Assembly: GCA_022059125.1 (NCBI GenBank)
Contig: JAEUWY010000006.1
Span: forward strand, 496,001 to 560,000
Direction of reading: 5' to 3'
DNA: 64,000 nucleotides
From: Corynespora cassiicola
Lineage: Eukaryota > Ascomycota > Dothideomycetes > Pleosporales > Corynesporascaceae
The notes under the pieces are model-generated. The model was not told where the DNA came from. It searched no databases and saw nothing but the letters and a program-made list of their open reading frames with translations. Of this stretch, positions 1-11,810 are shown one piece after another. The translations under genes and the position numbers were made by a program. The first letter of the stretch is position 1. Every line of letters begins with the position of its first letter.

Positions 1-1
1 G

Positions 2-619
2 TTTCTCAATCAAGTCGTGAACTACCGTCTTGATGATAACGCTGTACTTTTGCGAAGCCTCCCGGAACTATCAGAGAAGACGGGAATCCCACTGAACCTC
101 ACCCATTTTGCAATCTTCGGACACTCTCTAGGTGGAGCAGTAGCACCACTTCAGATTTTGTATGAAAAGGCGCTGAGGAATACATCAAGAGAAACGAGTC
201 ATTTTATAGGTGCGATCAACCTTGATGGTGGAATGTTTGGTGCAGCGATCAGCAACAACTCATTCTCCGATACCGGTGTTCCCAATCTATTGATGGCATC
301 TCAAGGTCATCAACATGATATGGATCCAACTTGGCCTACTTTTGAGGCATGGCAGTCTGCATGGACTACAGATTTGCGAGTTCTGGGCAATTCAAATCAT
401 ACAGATTACTCCGATCTGATAGTATTGAAACAGGCTAATGGAGTTGCTGGGGGTCGCAATACTATTCAAGCAAACAGAATGATAGATCTGGTAAGAATCT
501 TTGTCAGAACATTTTTTGATATGGTGGGTGGAAGAATTGAAGGGGAGGGCATCTTGAGTGGGAGCAAACAAGCAAGAATCGACTGGCCGGAAGTTGTGTG
601 GCAATTTCAACGTGATTGA
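2..619 (+). CDS. alpha/beta hydrolase, PAF-acetylhydrolase-like (3' part only)
   Basis: The reading frame is open from base 2 to a TGA at 617-619, so the gene enters the window from the left and only the last ~205 residues are present. The fragment holds a GHSLGG nucleophile elbow about 40 residues in, an INLDGG segment that fits the catalytic Asp, and an HTDYSDL segment that fits the catalytic His region. This order matches the plasma PAF-acetylhydrolase/lipase family, which hydrolyses short acyl esters. The cap and N-terminus, including any signal peptide, lie outside the window, so location cannot be judged. No intron is visible in this part. Family assignment is good; substrate is unknown. 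Confidence 0.72.
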   Translation, partial: FLNQVVNYRLDDNAVLLRSLPELSEKTGIPLNLTHFAIFGHSLGGAVAPLQILYEKALRNTSRETSHFIGAINLDGGMFGAAISNNSFSDTGVPNLLMASQGHQHDMDPTWPTFEAWQSAWTTDLRVLGNSNHTDYSDLIVLKQANGVAGGRNTIQANRMIDLVRIFVRTFFDMVGGRIEGEGILSGSKQARIDWPEVVWQFQRD

Positions 620-1501
620 GGTGGATAAAAACAGAGACTGTTATCCATATGTTGTATAGCAGCCGAATGTAGGTCAAGACTTTTAGGACGAAGGTAAATT
701 CGAGATTGTCAATTTGAAAGCTTGTGACGGCATTGACAGGTGTTTGTCCTAGATTGTATCAATGTCCTATTGGATCGTTCCAAAAACCTGTTAAAATCAA
801 TCCTAACTTCAAATTTCCACAGATTCTTTATTTTACTGGGTTCTAAACTTGTTCTGTCAAAGCTCTCGCTTGAAGTGATCTCGATGGTGTAGTTGCCATC
901 CCACCCTCTGGTACGAATGAGGCGACAAGAAGGGTTATTTGACAACAATCTGTTTTATAAGAATGTCATACCTTAATAGGATTGAATGAAATATATAGTG
1001 CTTAGATTTACATAGAAGATGTTAGAAAAAGGGATATTGTCCCGCCATCTTTAGTAGAACAGTTAAACTGATAAGCGCAATGATGTTGTCATAGTTATAT
1101 CAAGAAGGATTGTTCTATGATAAAGGGAAACATTAAAATCAAGATAGAGCGGAAGGATCTTGGCTACATTCCTTGACTGTGATAAGCTATCTTGTCCCCC
1201 GCATCGGCATATCTTAGCCGGAGCCCGCCCCGCATCACTTCCATATTCGCAACGGCTGACGCCGCGGAGCAGAAAACAAATCAATCGATTGGAGTAGAAA
1301 TTAATTTCACCTTCTATATGAGGGAAAGCCTTGCAAATCCACGGTATCTGAGCGATCGCAGGGTTTGGAATGGGGAGGGAACGGTGTCAAGCCTCGGAAA
1401 ACAGCGCATTGTCGAGTATATAGTCATTAATATAGAACTATAGCACAATTTCAATCCCGTCAAACTTACCTCCAAATCTTAATTTTCTTAACAAAAACAA
1501 G
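620..1501. other. intergenic region upstream of the MFS permease
   Basis: AT-rich spacer of about 880 bp. The short open frames here have no recognisable domain and no splice-consistent extension. The distal part should be the promoter of the permease at 1502. TGATAA motifs occur at 1069-1074 and 1180-1185, but such hexamers are expected by chance at this density. Confidence 0.6.
1417..1423 (+). promoter_or_regulatory. TATA-like box of the MFS permease
   Basis: A TATATAG sequence lies about 80 bp before the ATG at 1502, a plausible spacing for a fungal core promoter. Position and sequence are the only support. Confidence 0.35.
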
Positions 1502-3150
1502 ATGGCAGGAGATGATATCGACACTTATGGCGTCACCGATGATTCAGCGTTGGAAAAGTCCCAGTACAAGGATGCTGATCAAGCCTTACAATTCTTGCGA
1601 CAAAATGAAATAGGAGAGGAAGCATCAATAGTGAACGAGAACGAATTGGTAAAGAAGGTTGACTGGATGATTGTCCCCATCATGTTTGCCTGTTATTTTC
1701 TTCAATACCTCGACAAATCTTTGCGTATGTTGGCATTCCCTCCATCCAGCTAATGATTCTGACGCAAATTATAGTTAATTATGCCGCGGTTATGGGAATT
1801 TTCGAAGATGCAAACCTGACAACTCAGCAATACGGGACTCTGTCATGGCTTTTCTACCTAGCCTTCATGATCTGCGAAATGCCTCATGCATTTCTCATGC
1901 AACGACTGCCTCTAGCCAAATATCTCGGCACAATGGTATGCCTCTGGGGTACAGTTGTGGCTTGTACGGCTTCTTGCAATTCATATGCCTCGCTTGCAGC
2001 ATGCCGATTCCTGCTTGGTATGTTCGAGTCTGCGATAAGCCCTTCGCTCATTTTAGTGACATCCATGTGGTAAGTCGTCCAAGACCCAAGGGTAGTATAG
2101 AGTGTATGTTGATAACTGTAGGTACAAAAGAAACGAACAACCTAAGCGAATCGGCTTTTGGTATATGGGAGTCGGATGTGCAGTCATGACTGGCTCGCTA
2201 ATCTCGTACGGTTTCCAGCATTATACAGGAGACAAGTTCAACAACTGGCAGATCATGTTCCTCGTGGTGGGTTTGGTCACAGTTTCTGCAGGTGTTGTCG
2301 TGATACTTTTTCTACCCGACAATCCGATGTCCAGCCGCTTGTCCCATGCGGAAAAGGTCATGGCGATCGAAAGACTACGAGAGAACAATACCGGCATCGA
2401 GAACAAGCATTTCAAGCCTTATCAATTCTTCGAGGCCCTAAAAGACCCGCAGGTCTGGCTAATCGCGTACATAACCACCGCTGCAAGCATTCCAAACGGA
2501 GCCGTTGGGTCTTTTCAGAGTGTTTTAATTTCCAGTTTCGGATTTTCGGATAAAGAGACAGCACTTATACAAATTCCTGGTGGCTTCATTGCTGTGGTCA
2601 GTGTCATTCTAGGCACTCAGATTGCAGCGAGATATAACCGCCGTGGTCTCATGCAAATCGTCTGGACAGCTCTCGGGGGTATACTAGGCGGAGGAATGAT
2701 TGCATTTTTACCGTCCAGCAATCGTGCTGGAAGGTTAGTAGGCAATTACTTTACACATGTGACTGGAGCATTCCTCCCATTGTCATATTCATTTGCTGCT
2801 TGCAACTTTGCTGTAAGTCACAAGTACAACAATGACTCACAGAGCTGACGATTCTCATATAGGGCCATACCAAGAAAGTTACTATGAACGCAATTTTGTT
2901 GATGTCTTTCTGCCTCGGAAATATCCTGGGTCCACTGACTTTTCGAGACGAAGACGCCCCAGAATTCACGCCGGCAAAAGTCACCATTGTGGCGGTTGAC
3001 TCCAGTGTTTGTGTTGCAGTTGCCGGTTTATTGTTGTATTACCGCTGGGAGAACAATAGGCGGGATCGATCAGAGTCCCAGCATCAACAGGACATCGAAT
3101 TCAGCGACATGACTGACAAGGAGAATTTGGAGTTGAAGTATAAGTTTTGA
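1502..3150 (+). CDS. MFS permease, anion:cation symporter (Dal5/allantoate-permease-like)
   Basis: Four exons, 1502-1724, 1775-2069, 2122-2812 and 2863-3150, joined by introns of 50, 52 and 50 bp, give 498 residues. The splice joins restore family signatures: LDK-x-LNYA at the end of TM1, a SMWYKR-like segment after TM4, and AGHTKK near TM10-11. These are typical of the fungal ACS family, which imports carboxylates, allantoate, vitamins and similar anions. About 12 membrane segments are expected. The N-terminal ~50 residues are hydrophilic and acidic. It heads the accessory cluster and runs in the same direction as the MIO lyase 840 bp downstream, so it may import that pathway's substrate. 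Substrate is inferred only. Confidence 0.85.
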
Positions 3151-3987
3151 TCGTTACCAGTACCGATTGTATCCTCTGTGGCGGCCGCGAAATGATCGAA
3201 CTGGTTATGCGGGGTTGGTTCCTGGTACAAGCATGAAGGATGCATGGTACCTGATAGTTTAGTAGCGGTGTTTGCATACGCTCTAGGTTGAATTCATGCG
3301 GAGCTAGAGTTTCGAGATTCTTGATATCACCTAGGTAGACAGACAGCTCTATTACTGATAGATAGCAGTTGCTTCTCCAACGCGTGCAAATCAAAGGACT
3401 CCTTATAATAGAATCCGATCTCAAGAGAAATTTTGCTCAAATTTAATGCCAAGAACCCTGGTGAATTGCAGCAGCCCCCAATTTCGACTGATGCCCTTAC
3501 AAATGTTGGTGATCATCCGGGCTCACTTGATTATACAACCCGCCGCCATTTATTAGCAATCGAATGTCAAATCCTTGTTCGACTTACCGGGTTCTGAGTC
3601 GTGGTTATTTACTTCTAGCCCATTGTAGCACGTGGGACACGGATATTTGTTCGGTAAAATAAGGCTGAAACACATTCTATACCTTGTCGTCGGCGCTTAT
3701 TGGTAGAGGCAGAAAACCGTTACGATAGTCGACCGCAAAAGGCAATATGCTAACTGAACAGGGACGCGCGACTGACACGACAGGTTCCGACTGGCACCAC
3801 AACGGTGAAGATCTCACTGGTTGACACGAGGTCTGTCATCTGCGTTCCAACCCTTCGCAACCGATTCCTGCGCTCTGCACACTTTGACCGCATCTTTCTA
3901 TGCCCCTTCGCTTGAGTTTCGTTTTCCGATTTCGTGAGGCGACCGTCTCGCTCACGACGGCCAGCCACTCGCGGGCTGTGAAGACCG
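3151..3987. other. intergenic region before the MIO lyase
   Basis: About 840 bp between two co-directional genes. No open frame here shows a domain. It should contain the terminator of the permease and the promoter of the lyase. A TGATAGATAG stretch at 3356-3365 holds two overlapping GATA-type hexamers, which may be chance. Confidence 0.5.
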
Positions 3988-6232
3988 ATGGCATCCGGAG
4001 AATTCAGCCGGCTGCTGGTGTCGCATTGGCGTGAATTACACGAGAAACTACGTGCTCAAGATGAAGAGATTGTGATTGATGGGCGGAGCCTCAGCCTCGC
4101 CGCTGTAATAGCGTCCGCAAGGTACTTCACGTGACGCAATGTCTAGCTGGTCATCTCGGATGCTGATGGCCGAATAGATATGGGCAGTATGCTGCCGTCA
4201 GCGAGGAGATGCTTGAGGTAATTGACCAGAATACGGAAAGAATATACGGTAAATTCCAAGATAGCGAAGTACCGGCTACTCCCGGTATGCAAATTCCATT
4301 CGGCTGGATGCTTTTCAGATGCACTGACTCAATGTCACAGGTCTCAGTGCCGGCTCTCAAAATGTTGCGAAAATTCGTCTAAATGCCCCCAACGTCGAAC
4401 AAATCCAGCGAAACATGGTCAGAGATCTTCATTTCGGAGTGTTGGCTGGGGAAACTGAGTTTGACAACTCTCATGCAATGCGAACCTTTTCCTCATCGAT
4501 ACCTCTTAATGACCCGGTGGAGTCGACCTCGATGCCCGAATCTTGGGTTCGCGCATCGATCATCATTCGAGCCAATTCTCTTACTTATAGTGCGTCTGGA
4601 ATAAGGCCTGTGCTTTTGCAGCAGCTTCTCCAAATACTGAACTTCGATATTATCCCGCGCGTTCCCTTGCGAGGTAGCATATCGGCGTCCGGAGATCTCA
4701 GCCCACTTTCATACATTAGTGCGGTATTGCAGGGCAAACCAGCAGTCCAGGCATGGATAGGTGATAGAATTCAAGGAGGACGAAAGCTTGTTCCAGCAGA
4801 TGAGGCCCTCAATTATGCAGAAATACCTGCGATTGATATACGTGCCAAGGAGGGTCTTGCAATGATCACCGGAACAGCTTTCTCGGCGGGTGTAGCAGCC
4901 TTAGCACTGCACGAGACGATCTGTTTAGCTGCAACATCGCAAGTGTTGACAGCAATGTCCGTGGAAGCTCTTTGCGGGAGCAGCACGAGCTTTCATTCCC
5001 TCTTTTCCGATCTTAGGCCCCATCCCGGACAGACGGAATGCGCAGCAAATATTCAGAGTTTCATCCATGGATCAAAGCTTATACTCGAAAATACTGGGCA
5101 AGATGAAGTCATCGCCCGTCAAGACCGCTACTCAATTCGCACAGCGCCACAGTGGATCGGACCAATTCTAGAAGATTTGCTGCTGGCCCACTCCCAAATA
5201 TCTTTGGAGATCAACTCAGCAACTGATAACCCACTCATTGATCCAGCCGGAAATATGCTGCATGGAGGCAATTTTCAAGCCAAATCAGTGACATCGGCGA
5301 TGGAAAAGGTTCGCCAGGGATGCCAAAGTCTGGGTCAGATTTTGTTTACACAATGCACGGAGCTAGTTAATCCAGCTTCTAATAGGGGGCTGGCACCGAA
5401 CTTGGTGGTTGATGAACCGACGGCGTCAGGACTATGGAAAGGAACAGACATTCTCATAGCCTCGCTCCAGTCTGAGCTCGGGTTTCTCGCAAATCCCGCA
5501 GGATCGCATGTCCAATATGCCGAGATGGGTTTCCAAGCTATCAACAGTCTAGCTCTCGTTTCCGGCCGCTACACACTAACAGCCGTCGACGTCCTGACCC
5601 AATTAGCAGCAGCACATCTTGTCGCACTCTGCCAGGCACTGGATCTTCGCGCCCTCCATATCCAATTCCAGTACGCACTCGCGCCAAAATTCAAAAAACT
5701 GACACGCCGATGTCTGAGTGAATGCATTGAGCCAATCACACCCGGCAGCGGCGGCGGTGGCGCAGAGATTGCCTACGACCTTTGGGTAAACTTGAACCAA
5801 CATCTGAATCGCACGACCGAAATGGACTCCGCAGCACGCTTCCAAAACGCAATGGACAACTTGCAAAGTCGTCTGTTGCGCGAAGTCCCGCAGACTCAGG
5901 CGAGTCTGGAAGCAGTACAGCAGTGGAATAGCGATTGTGTCAATGAGGCGATCCAAACATATCAGTCAGTCAGAGCCAGATATCTCGCAACACCTAACGC
6001 GACGCCAATGCTGGGAAAAGCTGCGAAAAAGATGTACCTGTATTTGAGGCAAACGCTAGAAATTCCGTTCTTCGGGACGGAGTACCTAGGGATGGCGGAA
6101 TGGGATGATGGGACAAGCCATACTTCAAAATTCAAGTATCGCTCAATGGGAGCTATGATATCAGCCGTATATGAGGCTATGAGGAATGGCGCACTTTACG
6201 GGGCAGTTATTGAGTGCTTTGGGGATGTTTGA
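3988..6232 (+). CDS. MIO-dependent aromatic ammonia-lyase family enzyme (PAL/HAL-like), divergent
   Basis: Exons 3988-4121, 4178-4248 and 4341-6232 (introns of 56 and 92 bp) give 698 residues, the usual length of fungal PAL. The family eliminates ammonia from aromatic amino acids, or moves the amino group, using an MIO cofactor made from Ala-Ser-Gly. Seen here: the ISASGDLSPLSY segment with that triad, the catalytic Tyr in RIYG, the DRYSIRT segment with the substrate-carboxylate Arg, TDNPLID, and a C-terminal PAL-type domain. Unusual: the TGFGGSA loop after the Tyr is replaced by a same-length AGSQNVA, the NGTA motif reads TGTA, and the E-x-x-N-Q motif reads EMGFQ. The usual substrate-selector pair (His-Gln in fungal PAL, Ser-His in HAL) aligns to Asp-Leu. 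Family is sure; the reaction is not, and an aminomutase or a new specificity is possible. Confidence 0.85.
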
Positions 6233-6475
6233 ATGGCTTATGGCATGTATCATGTAGTGAGTACACTATGTAAACTCCAAACTGCGCGTTCAACTATCGA
6301 CGATCGCTGTAGTTTGAATGACTGAGACGTGGACTAGGAACTATAGTCAAATAATGGATTTTCGGATAAGAAACGGTCAACAAATAGCGAATGCGGATAA
6401 CTATTACATCTCTGATATTACTAAGGTCTATATCTAAAGCACTCAGCTTTCATTTTGATCTCTCGCAGCTAAACC

Positions 6476-8359
6476 CTACTTTTTCTCTTTTTCCCCAATT
6501 TGAACATCGACAGCCTCAGATACACTCTCATTGGGCGAGTATCCATACCCTTCCCTTTCACCATCGAAAAAGCCATCCCTGCCCTCATTGCACAGGTATT
6601 CCCACGAGACAGGAATATCGTCAAAACCAGTGGGAAAGACCCTTGGCTTCCGAATCTTGATGCATACGAAATAGACCACAGCTGCAGTGATAAATGTCAA
6701 GATCCAACCCATCTTGTACATGTCTTGTCCTGCCTGGGGCACAAGACTTGGGTTGTATGCTGCAACAAGGCCCGGCATTCCCATGACGGTACCGGCGCAC
6801 CAGCTGAACACTCCAGAAATGTTTACTCCTCCGACAAACCAGTACAAATCTCCCTTGGAGCCTTGGTATAGGGAGGGAACGTGGATGTTTCCCTTGCGAG
6901 CGAAACAATAATCGACAATAATAATCTAAGATTGTAAGCCAAACGGTCAAAAATGGCTAGGGATGAAGATCTTACAGCGCACAGTGGAGCCATGAAGATG
7001 TTATAGCTGCCAAGGAAAGTAAGGAATGCCTGAGCCGTAGCGATGAGCTTCCATGGCACAAGTGCTACCCCCAGAACCGCACATAGTACTTGGCCTCGAC
7101 GAATAGTCAAGTATTTGGGAAATAGGCCTGTCATATCGGCACCGAAGGGAATCGAGTTTGCGCCAAGGTTGGTTCCGAAAGTGCTGAACAGATACGAAAA
7201 AGCTACCAGGAAAACTCCAAAGCGAGCAGTGGCATTCCAGTTATTGTCGAGTATGGCTTCGTTCAAGTCCCACATGTTCCAGTATGCCTCACCGTACTGG
7301 CCTTGCATGGAGCTTGTGGTAGCCAGTCCGAGGAAGAAGATCAAAACTTTGCTGACGAAGACAGATGCTCCCTGGAGCCAACCTGCATCGCGGGGCTTTT
7401 TGCAATAGCGAGCCAAATCAGGCTGGTTGACTATCATAGGTGATAAGGTACCCATGACAACATTGATGCCATCCATGATTGCCCAGCCAGTAGTCGTCGT
7501 GGCGGCGGCCTCTCGTCCAGCGGCATTCTGCTGGTTTATTGTTGAAAGCCCGGTACCGTTGGCCATACACCATCCAAAAAGCCCAAAGGTGGCAATAGGC
7601 ATGATTAGACCTTTGACTGTGAACAGGTAATGAATCCTGCGAGGATGAACAAAGCACTGACTGTGTTAGCATTAATCTTGCGACGAATGACGAATTGTAT
7701 AACTTACGAAGGGGAGCTCAAGGAGCCAAACCAAGAAAAAGCACAGAAGTTGCTTCGATGTGATATCTGCAGATGCCGGAAGCGTATTCGGCCAGTTCTC
7801 CCATCTGTACCCGAATATGCAGCGTAGGCATACCGACATCAAGTTTGCTCCGTAGTAGGATTGGATGCCGTACCAAATCGCTCCAATGACAGCGCGAATA
7901 AAGACAAAGAACATGGAGCCGTACATGCCCATGACCGAACGGGAAAGAACCGGATAGCCGATATGGTATTGAGCCCCTGGTCTCGCCATACCCGTTACTA
8001 CAAGGGCACTTATGAAGGATCCAACTATGCAAGCAGCAAATGCTTGCTGCCAGGTCAAACCGACGGCGATCAGTGACGCAGCCACGTTCCAGCCAGCCGT
8101 ACCGAACGCTGTAGATCCCCAATAGAGAGGCAGGTTATACCATGTCCACGTGCGTTCCTCAGGAGGCGTAGGCTCCAGACTATTGCCGTAGTTTAGTACA
8201 GGAAGAACATAACTGAACAGCGACTTACTCCTTGTTGGACCATTTTGGGTTCCCAACCGTCAGATGCTCACCGTCACTGTTGGTAGTCTTCAGCGCGTCA
8301 AGAAAGGCTTCCTTTGATCGGAATGGAGCAGTCAGCTTCGACGCAGAAGTTAAATACAT
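6476..8359 (-). CDS. NCS1-family permease (uracil/allantoin/nucleobase type)
   Basis: Read on the minus strand, four exons (8359-8229, 8179-7708, 7656-6976, 6925-6476) with introns of 49, 51 and 50 bp give 577 residues. The joins restore NCS1 signatures: N-K-D-L-x-P near the N-terminus, LYWGSTAFGTAGWN in TM1, a Q-P-D-x-A-R-Y loop in the centre, and IIIVDYCFARKG after TM10. The fungal Fur-like branch imports uracil, allantoin, uridine or related cyclic amides by proton symport at the plasma membrane. The frame is open upstream to a TGA, but the only ATG in the first exon is at 8359. It lies tail to tail with the MIO lyase and diverges from the Zn2Cys6 regulator, which is often a regulator-target arrangement. 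Exact substrate cannot be read. Confidence 0.88.
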
Positions 8360-9311
8360 CTTTTCGATGGTAACCCTCGAATTTGGCGTTGCTCTGGACG
8401 ATACGGGGGTCACAATAACTCATATGTATGATTTGTCACTATGGCAATCGTGCCAACCCCAAAACCAAGCAACGGTGGCGCTTCACATTTGGAGGCCCAG
8501 CCTCGCTCAGGGCACCGGTATTAGACATGTCGGATGGTTTTGGCCGATGTCGTTCATGGCAATTTGTGCGGGTGTTGATCGAGCTCAAGACGGAGGACAG
8601 ATAAGACGGCAGTGCAGGTCCCGCCAGGGTACAGATAAGGGAAGCATGGATGCGGCAGGGAACCCTGACAAATCCGGAATGATGCAACCTGTTGCTATCC
8701 CTCGAGGTCGCAACTCGGAAACGAACTCTGGCGATGGGATGAAGTGCACGTGGGCTAGGAGGCCACGAGAAGGAGCATCAGTCAGAGAGGGGAGTCTTGG
8801 CATGTGCTCAGGCCATGTTGCGATTTCAGTGCTCGTCTCTCCATGATTTCGGTCCTCCTACAAACCCCCAGCCGTTCTCGATCCACCCGACCTCCACTTA
8901 TCTAATCCATCGCCTCGGCGAGTGTTGCCTTTGCAGTTCGAGTTTGGCACTGTCCGCTTTTACTATGGAGATGTAGCACCCCTAACGGGTGCCAAGAAGC
9001 ACCGATCGTGGATAGAATGGCCGCATTCGTTGGCACATGCTTTAATGCTGGACAAATGTCGAAAGCCACAGTATCTATGCGAGTTAAAGTATCTCGCCAC
9101 AAACTATTGTCCTGATTCTGACTCGTGCAGCCAGTGCTGCAAGGCTAGATCGAGTCGTCCTTCTCCGCACTTCGAACCACCTTATCGGGACGAGCTGCCC
9201 GACAAACGAACATGACTAAAGCACATTCGGGACTCGTTGTGTACTTGAATGGCATCTTTCCACACTGGCCCCTCTTTCATCGGCAGCAGCTACCGAAAGT
9301 CTGGCATCAAC
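8360..9311. promoter_or_regulatory. divergent promoter between NCS1 permease and Zn2Cys6 regulator
   Basis: About 950 bp separate two divergent starts. No coding region is supported. AGATAA-type motifs are seen at 8599-8604, 8633-8638 and 8898-8903 (reverse), and CGATAA at 9182-9187 (reverse). The first two are 34 bp apart within near-identical CAGATAAG contexts. About three such hexamers per kilobase are expected by chance, so a GATA-factor (nitrogen) link is only a suggestion. An in-frame ATG at 9249 means the regulator may start earlier. Confidence 0.45.
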
Positions 9312-11743
9312 ATGGAATCGTCGGCTCAAACTCAAGCAGCCTCTTCGAATACTCCACCAGCACCAGCGCAGCGCCGTGCACGTGTTGCCTTGGCCTGCCA
9401 GAGATGCAAGGGGCGAAAACAAAGAGTAGGGCCTAGATCGATTGCAAGTAAGCTCGACCTGACATGATGAGCAGTGTGATGGAGGTCACCCTTCGTGCAA
9501 ATCTTGTCTCAAAGTAGGGATTACTTGTGTCTACGAGCCTACTTTAAGGCCTCGTTATCCAGGGGGAAAGATGCTGTATGACTTGCCGATAGCAATCATA
9601 GTTATCAACGCTAAACATACCTAGATACATTAATGCGCTTGAAGAACGGATTGCTTTCCTTGAGGCTCAGCTTCCGGAATATGGGCAAGATCATTTTAGC
9701 CAGAATGACATCACAAAGGGTGCACAACGAGTGCCAAGGCGGCAATCATGCGTCTCTGCCACTGGGACCCAGGGAACCAATGTGGATGATGAAGATTCAA
9801 CTTTAGTAGACGGTGTAGCCTACCTCTCTCTTTGTGCGTCAGGTGCTACTGATGGTGCACCGGAGCCCTATTACATGGGATCAAGCTCTGGAGCCGCCAT
9901 CGCTCGGATGATACAGTCATCCATTTTCCGAGCTAGGCAAAAGGCAAACACCCCAACACCATTTAACTCTCTGCGTTCAGCAAGTATAAGTTCAGCAAAC
10001 TCGTCCATACCCACACCATTGCCAAGCTCTCTGCTACAATTCCCACCACCAGCACTTTCCCAGAGGCTTTTTTCCGTCTTCTTCAATCGCTTACATACGA
10101 GATGGCCCATCTTGGATCGGAAAATATACGAGAAAGTTTACGAGCGCCAATACGAGCAAGGTGCTCTGTCGCTTATTGAAAGATGCAATCTTCATATGAT
10201 CTATGCGATATCCGCACGCTTTCTTCAACTCACCAAGCAGGGCATTGACGTAGACTCCGAGGCACATTTTGCGGCCGCCATAGAGCCCATGGATTTTGTC
10301 ATGGAACAGCACAACTGCTCCACCGTCCAGTTCCTCACACTTCTCGCCATTTACGGACAACGTTCCCCATACGGAGCGGGTGTTTGGTCCCAAGTACGTT
10401 ATTCGATCACCCTTTGCGTAGAGTTGGGCATGCATCGAAAGCCAACCGCCCATGCGCCTGTGCGCGACCCGAGAGACCTGGAAATTCGTCGACGCATTTT
10501 TTGGTCATGTTACTGTTTGGATCGTTTGACATCTGTCCTTCTGGGAAGAACATTCGCCATCTCTGATCGAGATATCAACGTAGAGGTAATAATATTGCGC
10601 CGAGGCTCAGAAATCTGTCTGATTTGAATTTAGTTACCGAGTGATGACCCAATGTTTTGGGACCTAACGTCAAATCAGCCGCCCCCCGATGATGGTCAAG
10701 GCTGGAGCAACATCCTACCATTTATACACGTCATCAAACTCCGAAAAATACAGTCGAAGATACAACGCGTCGTATTTCGTGTTGATAAAGATTATGAATC
10801 CTTATCACTAGAGGAGCACGCACGGATCGACGCAAAAGTTGCCGAGATCAAGTCAGATCTCGACGATTGGGGGAATAGCATCCCCGAACCCCCTCCAGTA
10901 ATGGAAGGGGGCCCACGATGGATGTATCAGCCAGAGAATGTGAATACGTACCACGACTCGCGCGATTTCTTCACTCTACAGTACCACAAGACCATCATCT
11001 CCCTGTACACCTCTTTGCTCCCCAGTCTTTCTGCCAAAGATCACAGGTTTATCACTTGCGCGCAATCGTCTGCACGAATATGCATGACGTACAAACGCTT
11101 GAACCAGCAAAAGATACTTTCGTTCACGATAATTGGCCTCCATTCCTGTTTCGTCGCGGGACTGACACTCGTGTATTGCCTATGGAAGGATAAGAAGCTT
11201 TTCTCATTTGACATGCTGGAAGCGACACGGTCTTGCAGCCAATGCCTTACAATATTCGGAGAAAAATGGCCAGGCGCAGTCAAATACGGCGAAATCTTCG
11301 AAGCGCTCTCCGGAAGCGTCCTTCGAGCCATCATGGAACCCGCACAAGACAGCGCCCAGAATCTACGTATCAATCTTGACATCCTTTCGGAGCAAAGTGC
11401 TTCCGCAACCCCCAGTAATAGGGAGAAAAAGGCCTCCGATTCTCTCCTCGGGGCTGTCAAGGACGTTTTTATGGAGGTCGACGAGGACGTGCCGGGTGGT
11501 TGGCAAGGCTGGCGTGTTTTCAACGAGATGGTACAATCCGATATACAAGCCCCCGGCCTTGCAACTGGTGGCATTTCTGAGGCGGGACCTCTGCCGAGAA
11601 ACGATACGGCAAGTCCAACTTGGAATGAGATTAACGACTTTCATACGGACGATTATGAATTACCCAATGCACCTATGGGAGGGACATTGGCATTCGGGAA
11701 TCAAGGTGGATGGGAGCACGGATTCTTCGCGGGTTATGAATAA
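9312..11743 (+). CDS. Zn2Cys6 transcription factor with fungal_trans domain
   Basis: Exons 9312-9425, 9475-9575, 9625-10585 and 10634-11743 (introns of 49, 49 and 48 bp) give 761 residues. The first intron splits the zinc cluster; joined it reads C-x2-C-x6-C-x6-C-x2-C-x6-C with a KGRKQRCDG core, the canonical binuclear cluster. A linker and coiled-coil start (YINALEERIAFLE) follow, then the middle homology region with RRRIFWSCYCLDR, typical of fungal-specific transcription factor domains. An earlier in-frame ATG at 9249 would add 21 residues. It is the only regulator inside the 1.5-19.7 kb block and sits centrally, divergent from the NCS1 permease, so it is the likely pathway-specific activator. 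The target genes are inferred. Confidence 0.9.
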
Positions 11744-11810
11744 TGATTCGAATTGGAATATATACAACTTTCAATATGATACTACTTTATCTTTACGCCT
11801 TATTGTTGTT

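Noticed and set aside
8360..9311. GATA-factor site cluster as proof of nitrogen regulation
   Set aside because: Four HGATAR hexamers in 950 bp is close to the roughly three expected by chance on both strands, so it is not evidence on its own.
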